This document shows, piece by piece, positions 41,288 to 48,375 of a stretch of 48,375 nt of DNA (its first letter is position 1; every line of letters starts with the position of its first letter). The translations under genes were made by a program, and so were the position numbers. Origin of the DNA: Bacteroidota bacterium (lineage in GTDB: Bacteria > Bacteroidota > Bacteroidia > Chitinophagales > Chitinophagaceae); assembly GCA_013289065.1 (NCBI GenBank), contig JABDAP010000006.1:1-48375 (forward strand). Reading direction: 5' to 3'. The notes under the pieces were generated by a model, which was given only the letters and a program-made list of their open reading frames with translations, was not told the DNA's origin and made no database searches.

Positions 41288-42808
41288 ATGAAGGGGTTCG
41301 GGTTTTTATCGGGATGTATCCTGCTTGCAGGTTATGCAGATGCGCAGCAGCAACCGGGAAGAGGAGCTGCTTACGGTGACACTGTTCCTTTGTTTATTCA
41401 TACAAAGGTGTTCGAGAACCTGACGCACACGAAGAATACTTTTGTTTTTCTTTCGCCAGCGATCAGCGTGTCAATAGCGGAATCAAAGGATTCTGTTGTA
41501 ACCGATGCACTGATGTCGGTGGCGGCGAAGAGCATGAATCCTGCACAACTTTTAAAAGTAGAATTTGGTGTAGCCCCGACAGGTCATACCCACCTATTAT
41601 GGAAATCAATTGCAGCAGGTAAGTTACTTCTCGATACGGTATTGTCAGAGAATGATAGTATTCAATTGTTGTTCAGGTTGAAAGGGCATAAAAGATTGTT
41701 GCAACAAACGATTCTAAAAAGAGTTGCGTGGATCCCGGAAATTGCCATGATCAGGACAAGCCCCAATCCTGATTCTACAAACAGGAAACTTGTTGCAAAA
41801 GCAGTCTATGAAAACAGGAACCTTCCAAAAGGATTTCGTGCTGTCAATGATAATACGATTCAAATTTCGGCAGGTAATACACTGGAACTCGGTTTACGCC
41901 TTCGATCTTTAAATAAAGATTCCAGCATTGAATATAATATAACGGACGTTGCTCGCAACGATATGGACAAGTGGATACATGCAGGACATCTGATCACGAT
42001 CAGTAGATTATCTGCCGGCCATGCTTACCGTCTTTTATTGCGGTATCCTGCGAACGGCCGGATCAAACCATATTCTGTTATCATTGATTCCTGGTGGTGG
42101 GAGCGCTGGTGGGCTATCGCATTATTTTTTGTTGCTTTTGCTGCGATCGCGATCATTGTTATGCTTATCATCAAAGAAATCAAAAGAAAGAGAACCGGGC
42201 GCGCTATCGAACTTGCGATGGAGAAATCGAAGAAGGAACAAAACAAGTTAGATACGCATTGGCTGGATAATACTTTACATGCCGTGCTTGGCTTTATCCG
42301 CAACAATGAAAATGAATTGGCTGATGAATATTTAGGAAAGATATCGAAAGTGCTGCGCGATAAATTGATCCATGGAGAAAGGTTATTGATTCCATTTAAG
42401 GATGATCTAAAAATTCTTACTGATTATATTTCCAGCGAACAATTAAAACATTCTTTTCAATATCATATCAACGTCGATCCATTACTGAATATTGATTCGA
42501 TCCAATTGCCGCCACTGTTGTGGCAACCGTGCCTTGAAAATGCTGTTAAGCATGGTGAGTATAATGGTGGCGGAGCGATCGTGATCAAGATTTACGCAAA
42601 GGAAAAGGGACTGATTATGGAAATCCGGAACCCAGGAAAACTTATGGTGCCATCATTTGATGCGGGCAGAAAATTCGGTATCAGCATCACACAGGAAAGG
42701 GTAAGAGGCTGGAATATGGCTAATCCGGGCAGCCCAATCCATTTTGACTTGAAATGGGTTGATAATGAGGTGCTTACAGAATTTGTTTTTGAGAGATGGT
42801 TGGAATAA
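41288..42808 (+). CDS. Sensor histidine kinase of the LytS/YehU type
   Basis: This 506-residue membrane kinase has a signal peptide (to about YADAQQ), a periplasmic sensor region of about 245 residues without a recognised domain, and one membrane helix near residues 274-296 (AIALFFVAFAAIAIIVMLII). The His-kinase segment follows with the presumed phospho-acceptor H324 in THWLDNTLHAVL. The usual family motif is PHFxxNxL; here Pro and Phe are replaced by Thr and Trp, but His, Asn and Leu are kept. The ATP-binding part has LPPLLWQPCLENAVKHG and FGISITQERV. It pairs with the LytTR regulator upstream. Confidence 0.9.
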   Translation: MKGFGFLSGCILLAGYADAQQQPGRGAAYGDTVPLFIHTKVFENLTHTKNTFVFLSPAISVSIAESKDSVVTDALMSVAAKSMNPAQLLKVEFGVAPTGHTHLLWKSIAAGKLLLDTVLSENDSIQLLFRLKGHKRLLQQTILKRVAWIPEIAMIRTSPNPDSTNRKLVAKAVYENRNLPKGFRAVNDNTIQISAGNTLELGLRLRSLNKDSSIEYNITDVARNDMDKWIHAGHLITISRLSAGHAYRLLLRYPANGRIKPYSVIIDSWWWERWWAIALFFVAFAAIAIIVMLIIKEIKRKRTGRAIELAMEKSKKEQNKLDTHWLDNTLHAVLGFIRNNENELADEYLGKISKVLRDKLIHGERLLIPFKDDLKILTDYISSEQLKHSFQYHINVDPLLNIDSIQLPPLLWQPCLENAVKHGEYNGGGAIVIKIYAKEKGLIMEIRNPGKLMVPSFDAGRKFGISITQERVRGWNMANPGSPIHFDLKWVDNEVLTEFVFERWLE

Positions 42809-42922
42809 ATCAGTTATTTTTGAAACGATCAAAATGGAACTATTGAAATAATATTTGCTTAACATAACCAGCAGCGTTTAGCTTTTCTTGTACCCAAAAT
42901 CGCAAAATTTTTATCATACAGG

Positions 42923-42966
42923 GAATTGCAAAGCGCCGCGCCGTCAAGGCGTGGGCTTTTGCATTC
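42923..42966 (+). terminator. Long imperfect hairpin after the kinase gene
   Basis: GAATTGCAAAGC and GCTTTTGCATTC form an almost complete outer stem, with inner CGCC/GGCG around a GTCAA loop. It lies 115 bases after the kinase stop and 70 bases before the next gene. The 3' strand contains the only T-rich stretch, so it may be a bidirectional terminator. Nothing else is recognisable in the 42809-43037 spacer. Confidence 0.45.
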
Positions 42967-43037
42967 TTGTATGAAGGCTTTTGCGAGCCATGGGTACGGA
43001 GTGTGAAATCACCCACGCTGTTTTTTTATACATCATC

Positions 43038-43370
43038 ATGAAAACGGCGCAAACAAATCTTAAAAGAGAGATCGTCCAACGGAAAGAAATCTACCAAGCT
43101 GGTCTTGAACGTACTGAAATACTTATTGCTGCAGAAAAAATAAATGAAGCACTTGTATTTGGACTGCAAACGGTCGTTTATTCTAATACAGGTTTGATCT
43201 GTGAAGAGACCCATATCAACATTCTAATAAACTGCTGCAATAAATTTATCGATGGATTTCCGGAAATAGATTTTTCTGAAATGAGCATTGCAAATGCAGT
43301 TGAAAGAATCAGGGGAGTTCTTATCGAAAGAATAAGTTTTTACAAGCAGTTAGAAAATCTCACACATTGA
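43038..43370 (+). CDS. Hypothetical helical protein (110 aa)
   Basis: The start ATG at 43038 (MKTAQTNLKREIVQRKE) is preferred over an upstream frame extension to 42981. The protein is predicted mainly alpha-helical, with no signal peptide and with a CCNKF segment in the middle. No family is recognised. It stands alone, 230 bases after the kinase gene and 93 bases before the lipoprotein. Confidence 0.5.
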   Translation: MKTAQTNLKREIVQRKEIYQAGLERTEILIAAEKINEALVFGLQTVVYSNTGLICEETHINILINCCNKFIDGFPEIDFSEMSIANAVERIRGVLIERISFYKQLENLTH

Positions 43371-43463
43371 GTTAGCCTATACCCCACATCCGTCCAGGTT
43401 TAAGCCACACATTGCACCAAAGTACAGCACCATAACGCATGCAGTTTTGACAAAAATTAGTCA

Positions 43464-43886
43464 ATGAAAAAACTGTTTGTCATTTTAGTTATGGTTTCTG
43501 CTGCAGCTTGCAGCAAAGTTTCCAACCACCAGGTTCATGCGAGACCTGTTCCATTTTTCAATAGCTCGCAGGAAGCTGATGCGCTTGTTAAAAGTGCTAT
43601 TCAAAAGCTTCACCTGAAAGGAGGATTCACGAGCATCGAGCATGTGTCCTATCTCCGGTCGGGAAAAGATGCTTATGCTTTTATCTTCTACCATTCCACT
43701 TGCGGAAGCAAAAGTATGGTTGCGCAAAAAACAATGCAGGACGATGAATCGATTGACAATCCAACAGTCACTGTTTGCCAGGACGGTTCCTGCGATTGCA
43801 GTGTCAAAGCTATTCTGAATGGTGACGGGACCATCGGGATCGGGTGTTCGTGTAATGACTGCAAAAAAGTTACGAGTGGTTTATGA
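43464..43886 (+). CDS. Cysteine-rich putative lipoprotein (140 aa)
   Basis: The signal peptide MKKLFVILVMVSAAAC has a lipobox and Cys16. The mature part is soluble and ends in a Cys-rich block: TVCQDGSCDCSVKAI, then GIGCSCNDCKK, six Cys within about 35 residues plus a CGS earlier. This could bind a metal cofactor or form disulfides. No known family is recognised. The stop overlaps the next start as ATGA, so it is probably coupled with the beta-barrel gene. Confidence 0.65.
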   Translation: MKKLFVILVMVSAAACSKVSNHQVHARPVPFFNSSQEADALVKSAIQKLHLKGGFTSIEHVSYLRSGKDAYAFIFYHSTCGSKSMVAQKTMQDDESIDNPTVTVCQDGSCDCSVKAILNGDGTIGIGCSCNDCKKVTSGL

Positions 43887-44389
43887 GAGCCAGCATGATT
43901 TGTTTTTTGTTCAGTGCCTGTCTTGCGTGCGCTGCGCAGTCTATCGAGATCCGCGCGGGATTGAGCGGGATACCTGGCAATTACCTGTCGATCGGCTATG
44001 AGCACTATTCCAATTATGTATTCAATTTTTCCGGCCGCGTATTCGCAGAAGGATCTATGGTGAATCAATTGCGATACAAAGCATACGGCCTGGACCTGCT
44101 CATGGAGTATGGAAGCAACCAGGATGATAATGGGGCAAGCATTTTCGCTTTCCGTATTGGTCTTGGTGCTACGGGACAAATTGAAAATGAACCATGGATA
44201 TATGGCGCCTTGAAGGGAAATCAAAAAATGAATTATGGATTTGTGGGCGTGCTTTCCGGAGAGTGGTGGATGAGCGAGAACTTCTGCTTATCTGCTTTCG
44301 TGCAACAAAAATATTTGTTCAATTCTTCGCTTGGAAACACGCGTTTAGCATTTGGGGGTGGTTTAAAATTTCGATTGCACAACTATTAA
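43883..44389 (+). CDS. Outer-membrane beta-barrel protein, resembling conjugal-transfer TraO
   Basis: The signal peptide (MRASMICFLFSACLACAAQS) is followed by about 145 residues of alternating aromatic beta strands (YLSIGYEHYSNYVFNFSGRV, LLMEYGSN, GLGATGQIENE) and a closing half: MNYGFVGVLSGEWWMSENFC, FVQQKYLFNSS, FGGGLKFRLHNY. The last part resembles the end of TraO proteins of Bacteroidota conjugative elements, but no other tra gene is near. It may simply be an outer-membrane partner for the surface protein encoded next. The gene is coupled (ATGA) to the Cys-rich lipoprotein. Confidence 0.55.
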   Translation: MRASMICFLFSACLACAAQSIEIRAGLSGIPGNYLSIGYEHYSNYVFNFSGRVFAEGSMVNQLRYKAYGLDLLMEYGSNQDDNGASIFAFRIGLGATGQIENEPWIYGALKGNQKMNYGFVGVLSGEWWMSENFCLSAFVQQKYLFNSSLGNTRLAFGGGLKFRLHNY

Positions 44390-44398
44390 AAATTATTT

Positions 44399-47300
44399 AT
44401 GAAAAATTGGTTACTGGTATTATTTGGTTTTTGTTTCAGTGTGTTTGCAGATGCACAGAGTAACTCTATTTCTATTGTGCTCAATTCAGAATCTTATGAC
44501 TGTTCAACGGGACAGGTAACATTTAGTTTTCACATCAGCAATACAGATGCACTTGGTAACTCGGGTAACTTTCATACGGTGTATGATGTGAATGCAGGTA
44601 TCAGCAGTATCACTAATCAAAGTGTGCCGGCGGGTGAACCTGATTTAAGTTTTACGGGCGCCTATCATTTGGGTGATAATATTTCGATCACTGCGCATGG
44701 TATCAGTAATAATGGTGCGCCGCTGACAGAATATGATTTTGTTGCGACGTCGCCTGCTCCGCCTGCTATGCCAACGATCAGTTCATCCGCTGCTATGCCA
44801 TTATGCAATGGTGCTTCAACGATATTGACGGCAAGTGGATCAAATGGAAATTACACGTGGTCAACAGGATCAACTTCTTCTTCCGTCACTGTATCGGCAT
44901 CCGGTACTTATTCTGTTCATGCATCTGATAATTGTGGCGTTTCGCCGGATGCGGGTTATACAGTGGTTGCAGCATCCTCGCCATCTGCTCCAGTGATCAG
45001 TAACAATAGTGAGGCTGTTTTGTGCAATGGTGCATCTGCGTTATTAACGAGTTCTGTTTCGGCAGGTGGGATAATTAACTGGAGCAATGGCGCGAGTGGA
45101 GTTAATATTTCAGTTAATGCGGCGGGTTCTTATTACGCGAGTGAATCGAATGTTTGCGGAACAAGTGGTAACAGTAATGTGATCGTGATCACAACAAATA
45201 ATTCTCCTTCTGCTCCAACTGTCAGCAGCAGTGCAGGGAATTTTTTATGCGATGGGCAAAGCACTATTCTTTCTGCTTCACCATCCGCAGGCGGAACGAT
45301 CAACTGGAGTACGGGGGCAAGCGGTAACTCAATTACGGTAAGTTCTGCCGGAAATTATTATGCGTATGAATCGAATAATTGCGGTGCAGGTGCGAATAGT
45401 AACATCATTAGTATTGCAATAGGTGCAACACCTGCCGCACCGACGGTTTCACCATCTGGCAATCAAACATTGTGCAATGGTGCAAGCATTAATTTAAGTG
45501 CGACCGGTACTAATATCACCTGGTCGAATGGTGCAACCGGTAATTCCATTTCGGTAAGTGCTGCCGGAAATTATTTTGCGTATGATCACAACAGTTGCGG
45601 CAATAGTGTGAACAGTAATGCGGTTACCGTTTCAACAGTTGTCTGTCCTATTCCTTCACCCGGTTCTAATTTTAGTGTATGTCCAGGTACACTGAAAATG
45701 CTCGACGCAGGCGCTGGCTACGATAGTTATGCCTGGTCGGATGGGGAGACTACGCGAACGATCAATGTGGGGCCGGGAACTTATTCGGTGACAGTTACCA
45801 GACAAGGATGTTCTGCAACATCTGCTGCGGTGACGGTGAGTTATTATACCGTGGTTACGCCGACGATCAGTGTATCGGGTGCGACCACATTCTGTTCAGG
45901 TGGGTCAGTAGTATTGACAGCAAGCAGTGGTAGTGGCTATGCATGGAGCAATGGTGCAACAAGTAATCCCATTACTGTAAGTTCTTCCGGCGCTTATTAT
46001 GTAACCGTAACAGATGGCAATGGTTGCCAGGCCACTTCTGCGGCAACAAATATTACGGTGAATGCTTTGCCTGCCGCAACGATTGCAGGTAATGCAGCGG
46101 TTTGTCAGAATAGTGCAGCGCCATCTGTAACATTTACGGGCAGTGGCGGAGTTGCGCCTTATGCGTTTGTTTATAAAGTAAACGGCGGGGCGAATCAATC
46201 TGTTTCAACAACGAGTGGTAACAGTGTTTCCATTTCTGTTCCGACAAATACTACTGGAAGTCTTAGTTATTCTTTAGTCAGTGTGCAGGAAAGCAGTAGC
46301 ACATCCTGTGTTGGTTCTGCAAGTGGAACGGCTACAATCGTTGTGAATCCGTTGCCATCGGCTGTGATTTCGGGAAGCACTACTGTTTGCCAAAACAGTT
46401 CTTCTCCTGCCATCACGTTTACAGGCAGTGGTGGAACAGCACCGCATGTATTCACGTATTCTATTAATGGTGGTGCAAATCAAATTGTTTCCACAACAAG
46501 CGGGAACAGTGTTACGGTTGCCGTGCCAACAAATGTTCCGGGAACATTTGTGTATTCATTGCAGAGTGTGCAGGAAAGCAGCGGCACTTCCTGTAATGGT
46601 GTTGCGAGCGGAACTGCCACAGTTGTTGTGAATCCGTCACCATCGGCTGTGATTTCGGGATCTTCTACCGTGTGTCAGAATTCTGCTACACCGGTGATTA
46701 CGTTTACCGGCAGCGGTGGAATAGCGCCCTACCATTTTGTTTATAAAATCAATGGGGGTGCGGACCAGAGTATATCAACGACCAGCGGCAATAGCGTAAC
46801 GCTTGCCGTGCCGACCAATAGCGCGGGAACATTCGTGTACTCATTGGTGAGCGTTAGCGAAAGCAGTGGCGTGTCCTGTAGTGGTGTTGCGAGCGGAACT
46901 GCCACAGTTGTTGTGAATCCGTTACCATCGGCTGTGATTTCGGGAACATCTACTGTGTGTCAGAATAGCGGCCCACGTACTATCACCTTTAGCGGTATTG
47001 GTGGTACAGCGCCTTATACATTTACCTATACGATCAATGGCGGCGCTGTTCAAACTATTACTACCAATAGTGGTAATAGTATTGGGGTAAGCGTACCGAC
47101 AAATGTTGCCGGAACCTTCACCTATTCGCTGGTTAGTGTGCAGGATGGAAGCAGCACGTCATGTAATAATTCTGTGAGCGGCACAGCTACGGTTGTTGTG
47201 AATCCATTGCCATCGGCTGTGATTTCGGGAAATACAACCATCTGTCAGAATGGGATTTCACCTGTTGTAACATTTAGCGGCAGTAACGGTACTGCACCTT

Positions 47301-48375
47301 ACACGTTTATTTATTCGATCAATGGCGGTACTAATCAAAGAGTCACTACCGCGAGTGGTAACAGCGCTAGTATATCTGTGCCAACAACAAACACCGGAAA
47401 CTTTACTTATGATCTGGTGAGTGTGCAGGATGCGAGCAACACCGCATGTATTAACGCAGCTAGTGGAAGTATAACGGTTACCATTAATCCTGCGCCTGCA
47501 AATGCGGCGATCACGGCAGGCAGCAATCATTTGTGCAATGGCGAGAGTGCGATACTTACGATCACCAATTATACTGCCGGATTTACTTACACCTGGTATA
47601 AAGATGGCGTGTTGCTTACTACAACAACTACGAATACTATTTCTGTTACACAGGCAGGCAGTTATACAGTCATGGTAACATCTGATAAAGGATGTAATGC
47701 TGCTGCTGTTTCCAACGCAATCATTATTACGACCGGTTCTGTTTCTACTCCGGTGATCACGGGATACTTACATGTCTGCCCACAGGGAAAAACAAAATTG
47801 TTTGTTCAGCCATCGGATAGCTCCCTGCCTTACGAGGCCTGGAGATGGACGGACACGCGGGACACGTCTCCGGGGCGTGTCCTTTTGGGGGACAGCAGTT
47901 TTTCGGCTTTTGCCGGGCAGTATCGCGTAGTGGTTTTACGTGAAGGATGTGCGGATAGCGCCTTTGTCGCTATTACGCCTGACGATACTGAGTTCCCGGC
48001 AGGACAATTAATTATTTCTCCGAATGCTGTTGCTTATGGCGGACAAGTGAAACTCTTTGCTGATGTAACGGGTTCGGTACAATACTCTTGGGATCTTGGT
48101 GATGGCAATACCATTGCTGATACTTCCCGTACCATTTTTGAAAATTATTATATAGGCCAAGACAGTGTTAGGATCAAAGTGAAAGCTATCAGCGAGAGAA
48201 ACTGCCAGACAACATTTACAGGAACATTGAAAGTTTCTGCGATTCAAACGCAAAGTATTCCTAACCGTTCTTTTGCGGGAAACCTGAAAGACTGGAACGT
48301 TTTCCCGACACCATTCCACGATCATTTAAAAGTTTCTGTGATACTGATAAGAAATGAAACAGTTCGGCTCGACCT
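44399..48375 (+). CDS. Giant repeat-rich surface protein with PKD domain and T9SS sorting domain (3' end cut)
   Basis: The frame starts ATG 44399 with signal peptide MKNWLLVLFGFCFSVFADAQ and stays open to the window end (over 1325 residues). After an N-terminal domain come about six Ig-like modules of 69-75 residues, each with a Cys at the start (LCNGAS) and one near the end (NCG). Five modules of exactly 95 residues follow (SAVISG...VCQNS...). Then come another module (LCNGESAILTITNYTAG), a PKD domain (SWDLGDGNTIADTS to IKVKA) and the start of a type A T9SS sorting domain (DWNVFPTPFHDHLKVSV). Such proteins are exported by T9SS and either anchored or released. An adhesin or structural role is an inference. 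Confidence 0.85.
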   Translation, partial: MKNWLLVLFGFCFSVFADAQSNSISIVLNSESYDCSTGQVTFSFHISNTDALGNSGNFHTVYDVNAGISSITNQSVPAGEPDLSFTGAYHLGDNISITAHGISNNGAPLTEYDFVATSPAPPAMPTISSSAAMPLCNGASTILTASGSNGNYTWSTGSTSSSVTVSASGTYSVHASDNCGVSPDAGYTVVAASSPSAPVISNNSEAVLCNGASALLTSSVSAGGIINWSNGASGVNISVNAAGSYYASESNVCGTSGNSNVIVITTNNSPSAPTVSSSAGNFLCDGQSTILSASPSAGGTINWSTGASGNSITVSSAGNYYAYESNNCGAGANSNIISIAIGATPAAPTVSPSGNQTLCNGASINLSATGTNITWSNGATGNSISVSAAGNYFAYDHNSCGNSVNSNAVTVSTVVCPIPSPGSNFSVCPGTLKMLDAGAGYDSYAWSDGETTRTINVGPGTYSVTVTRQGCSATSAAVTVSYYTVVTPTISVSGATTFCSGGSVVLTASSGSGYAWSNGATSNPITVSSSGAYYVTVTDGNGCQATSAATNITVNALPAATIAGNAAVCQNSAAPSVTFTGSGGVAPYAFVYKVNGGANQSVSTTSGNSVSISVPTNTTGSLSYSLVSVQESSSTSCVGSASGTATIVVNPLPSAVISGSTTVCQNSSSPAITFTGSGGTAPHVFTYSINGGANQIVSTTSGNSVTVAVPTNVPGTFVYSLQSVQESSGTSCNGVASGTATVVVNPSPSAVISGSSTVCQNSATPVITFTGSGGIAPYHFVYKINGGADQSISTTSGNSVTLAVPTNSAGTFVYSLVSVSESSGVSCSGVASGTATVVVNPLPSAVISGTSTVCQNSGPRTITFSGIGGTAPYTFTYTINGGAVQTITTNSGNSIGVSVPTNVAGTFTYSLVSVQDGSSTSCNNSVSGTATVVVNPLPSAVISGNTTICQNGISPVVTFSGSNGTAPYTFIYSINGGTNQRVTTASGNSASISVPTTNTGNFTYDLVSVQDASNTACINAASGSITVTINPAPANAAITAGSNHLCNGESAILTITNYTAGFTYTWYKDGVLLTTTTTNTISVTQAGSYTVMVTSDKGCNAAAVSNAIIITTGSVSTPVITGYLHVCPQGKTKLFVQPSDSSLPYEAWRWTDTRDTSPGRVLLGDSSFSAFAGQYRVVVLREGCADSAFVAITPDDTEFPAGQLIISPNAVAYGGQVKLFADVTGSVQYSWDLGDGNTIADTSRTIFENYYIGQDSVRIKVKAISERNCQTTFTGTLKVSAIQTQSIPNRSFAGNLKDWNVFPTPFHDHLKVSVILIRNETVRLD
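44770..46075 (+). repeat. Six Ig-like module repeats, 69-75 codons each
   Basis: The leading Cys codons lie at 44804, 45023, 45248, 45473, 45680 and 45893, giving spacings of 219, 225, 225, 207 and 213 bases. The modules share CNGAS, WSNGA or WSTGA, ITVSxxG and YYA or YxV blocks. They encode part of the giant surface protein. Confidence 0.7.
46076..47500 (+). repeat. Five tandem 285-bp coding repeats
   Basis: The repeat junctions (GCTGTGATTTCGGGA-like) start at 46076, 46361, 46646, 46931 and 47216, exactly 285 bases apart each time, and the fifth unit ends at 47500. Units encode SAVISG, VCQNS, FTGSGG, APYxFxYxINGG, TTSGNSV, VPTNxxGxFxYSLVSVQ, and SGTATVVVNPLP in order. DNA identity is high in the NPLPSAVISG region, indicating recent expansion or homogenisation. 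Confidence 0.85.

Noticed and set aside
46076-47500. CRISPR-like regular repetition
   Set aside because: The 285-bp units lie within one reading frame and encode protein modules; there are no short palindromic repeats with unique spacers.
45905-47530. Several reverse-strand and alternate-frame ORFs inside the repeat region
   Set aside because: They mirror the repetitive codons of the surface protein frame, which is continuous from 44399 to the window end with signal peptide and sorting domain.

Overview
The window looks like a chromosomal segment of a Bacteroidota member, most likely the Chitinophagaceae lineage (inference). The evidence is paired SusC/SusD genes, FecR anti-sigma factors whose C-terminal part resembles DUF4974, several ECF sigma factors, LytTR regulators, a short-chain-type L-threonine dehydrogenase and a giant surface protein ending in a type IX secretion (T9SS) sorting domain. 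No rRNA, tRNA, CRISPR array or insertion sequence was seen.

Layout. (1) 1-5952: end of a GH51 arabinofuranosidase, a LytTR regulator, two overlapping small ORFs (one a lipoprotein), threonine dehydrogenase (behind an unusual hairpin), a REC-LytTR protein lacking its phospho-acceptor Asp, panD, an RteC-like protein and three small proteins. (2) 6129-26995, locus A: two overlapping ECF sigma genes; then a reverse-strand antitoxin-like gene and a DUF3800 gene that separate them from FecR; SusC; SusD; two paralogous secreted beta-propeller amidohydrolases flanking a small secreted protein; a broken thioredoxin-protein paralog and its intact version; and a GH78 alpha-L-rhamnosidase. (3) 26985-27605: an orphan ECF sigma gene converging on GH78. 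(4) 27828-39675, locus B: ECF sigma, FecR, SusC, SusD, secreted thioredoxin protein, propeller-amidohydrolase and a small secreted protein. (5) 39676-42808: a possible small-RNA unit, small ORFs and a LytTR response regulator/sensor kinase pair. (6) 43038-48375: small proteins, a Cys-rich lipoprotein, a TraO-like outer-membrane protein and the start of a repeat-rich T9SS surface protein that runs off the window.

How the genes work together. Loci A and B are paralogous. In each, the SusC receptor has an N-terminal STN signalling domain, so ligand binding at the outer membrane should be passed to FecR and release an ECF sigma factor. The SusC/SusD pair would import a substrate that the exported amidohydrolases, the CxxC thioredoxin-like protein and, in locus A, a rhamnosidase act on. 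The substrate is unknown. Repeated parts of both loci (a hairpin with a shared GCTTGCA loop plus a conserved leader before susC, and CGTCTT promoter-like elements) point to a shared control scheme. The combination of SusCD, propeller-amidohydrolase and secreted thioredoxin is the best candidate here for a poorly described uptake system.
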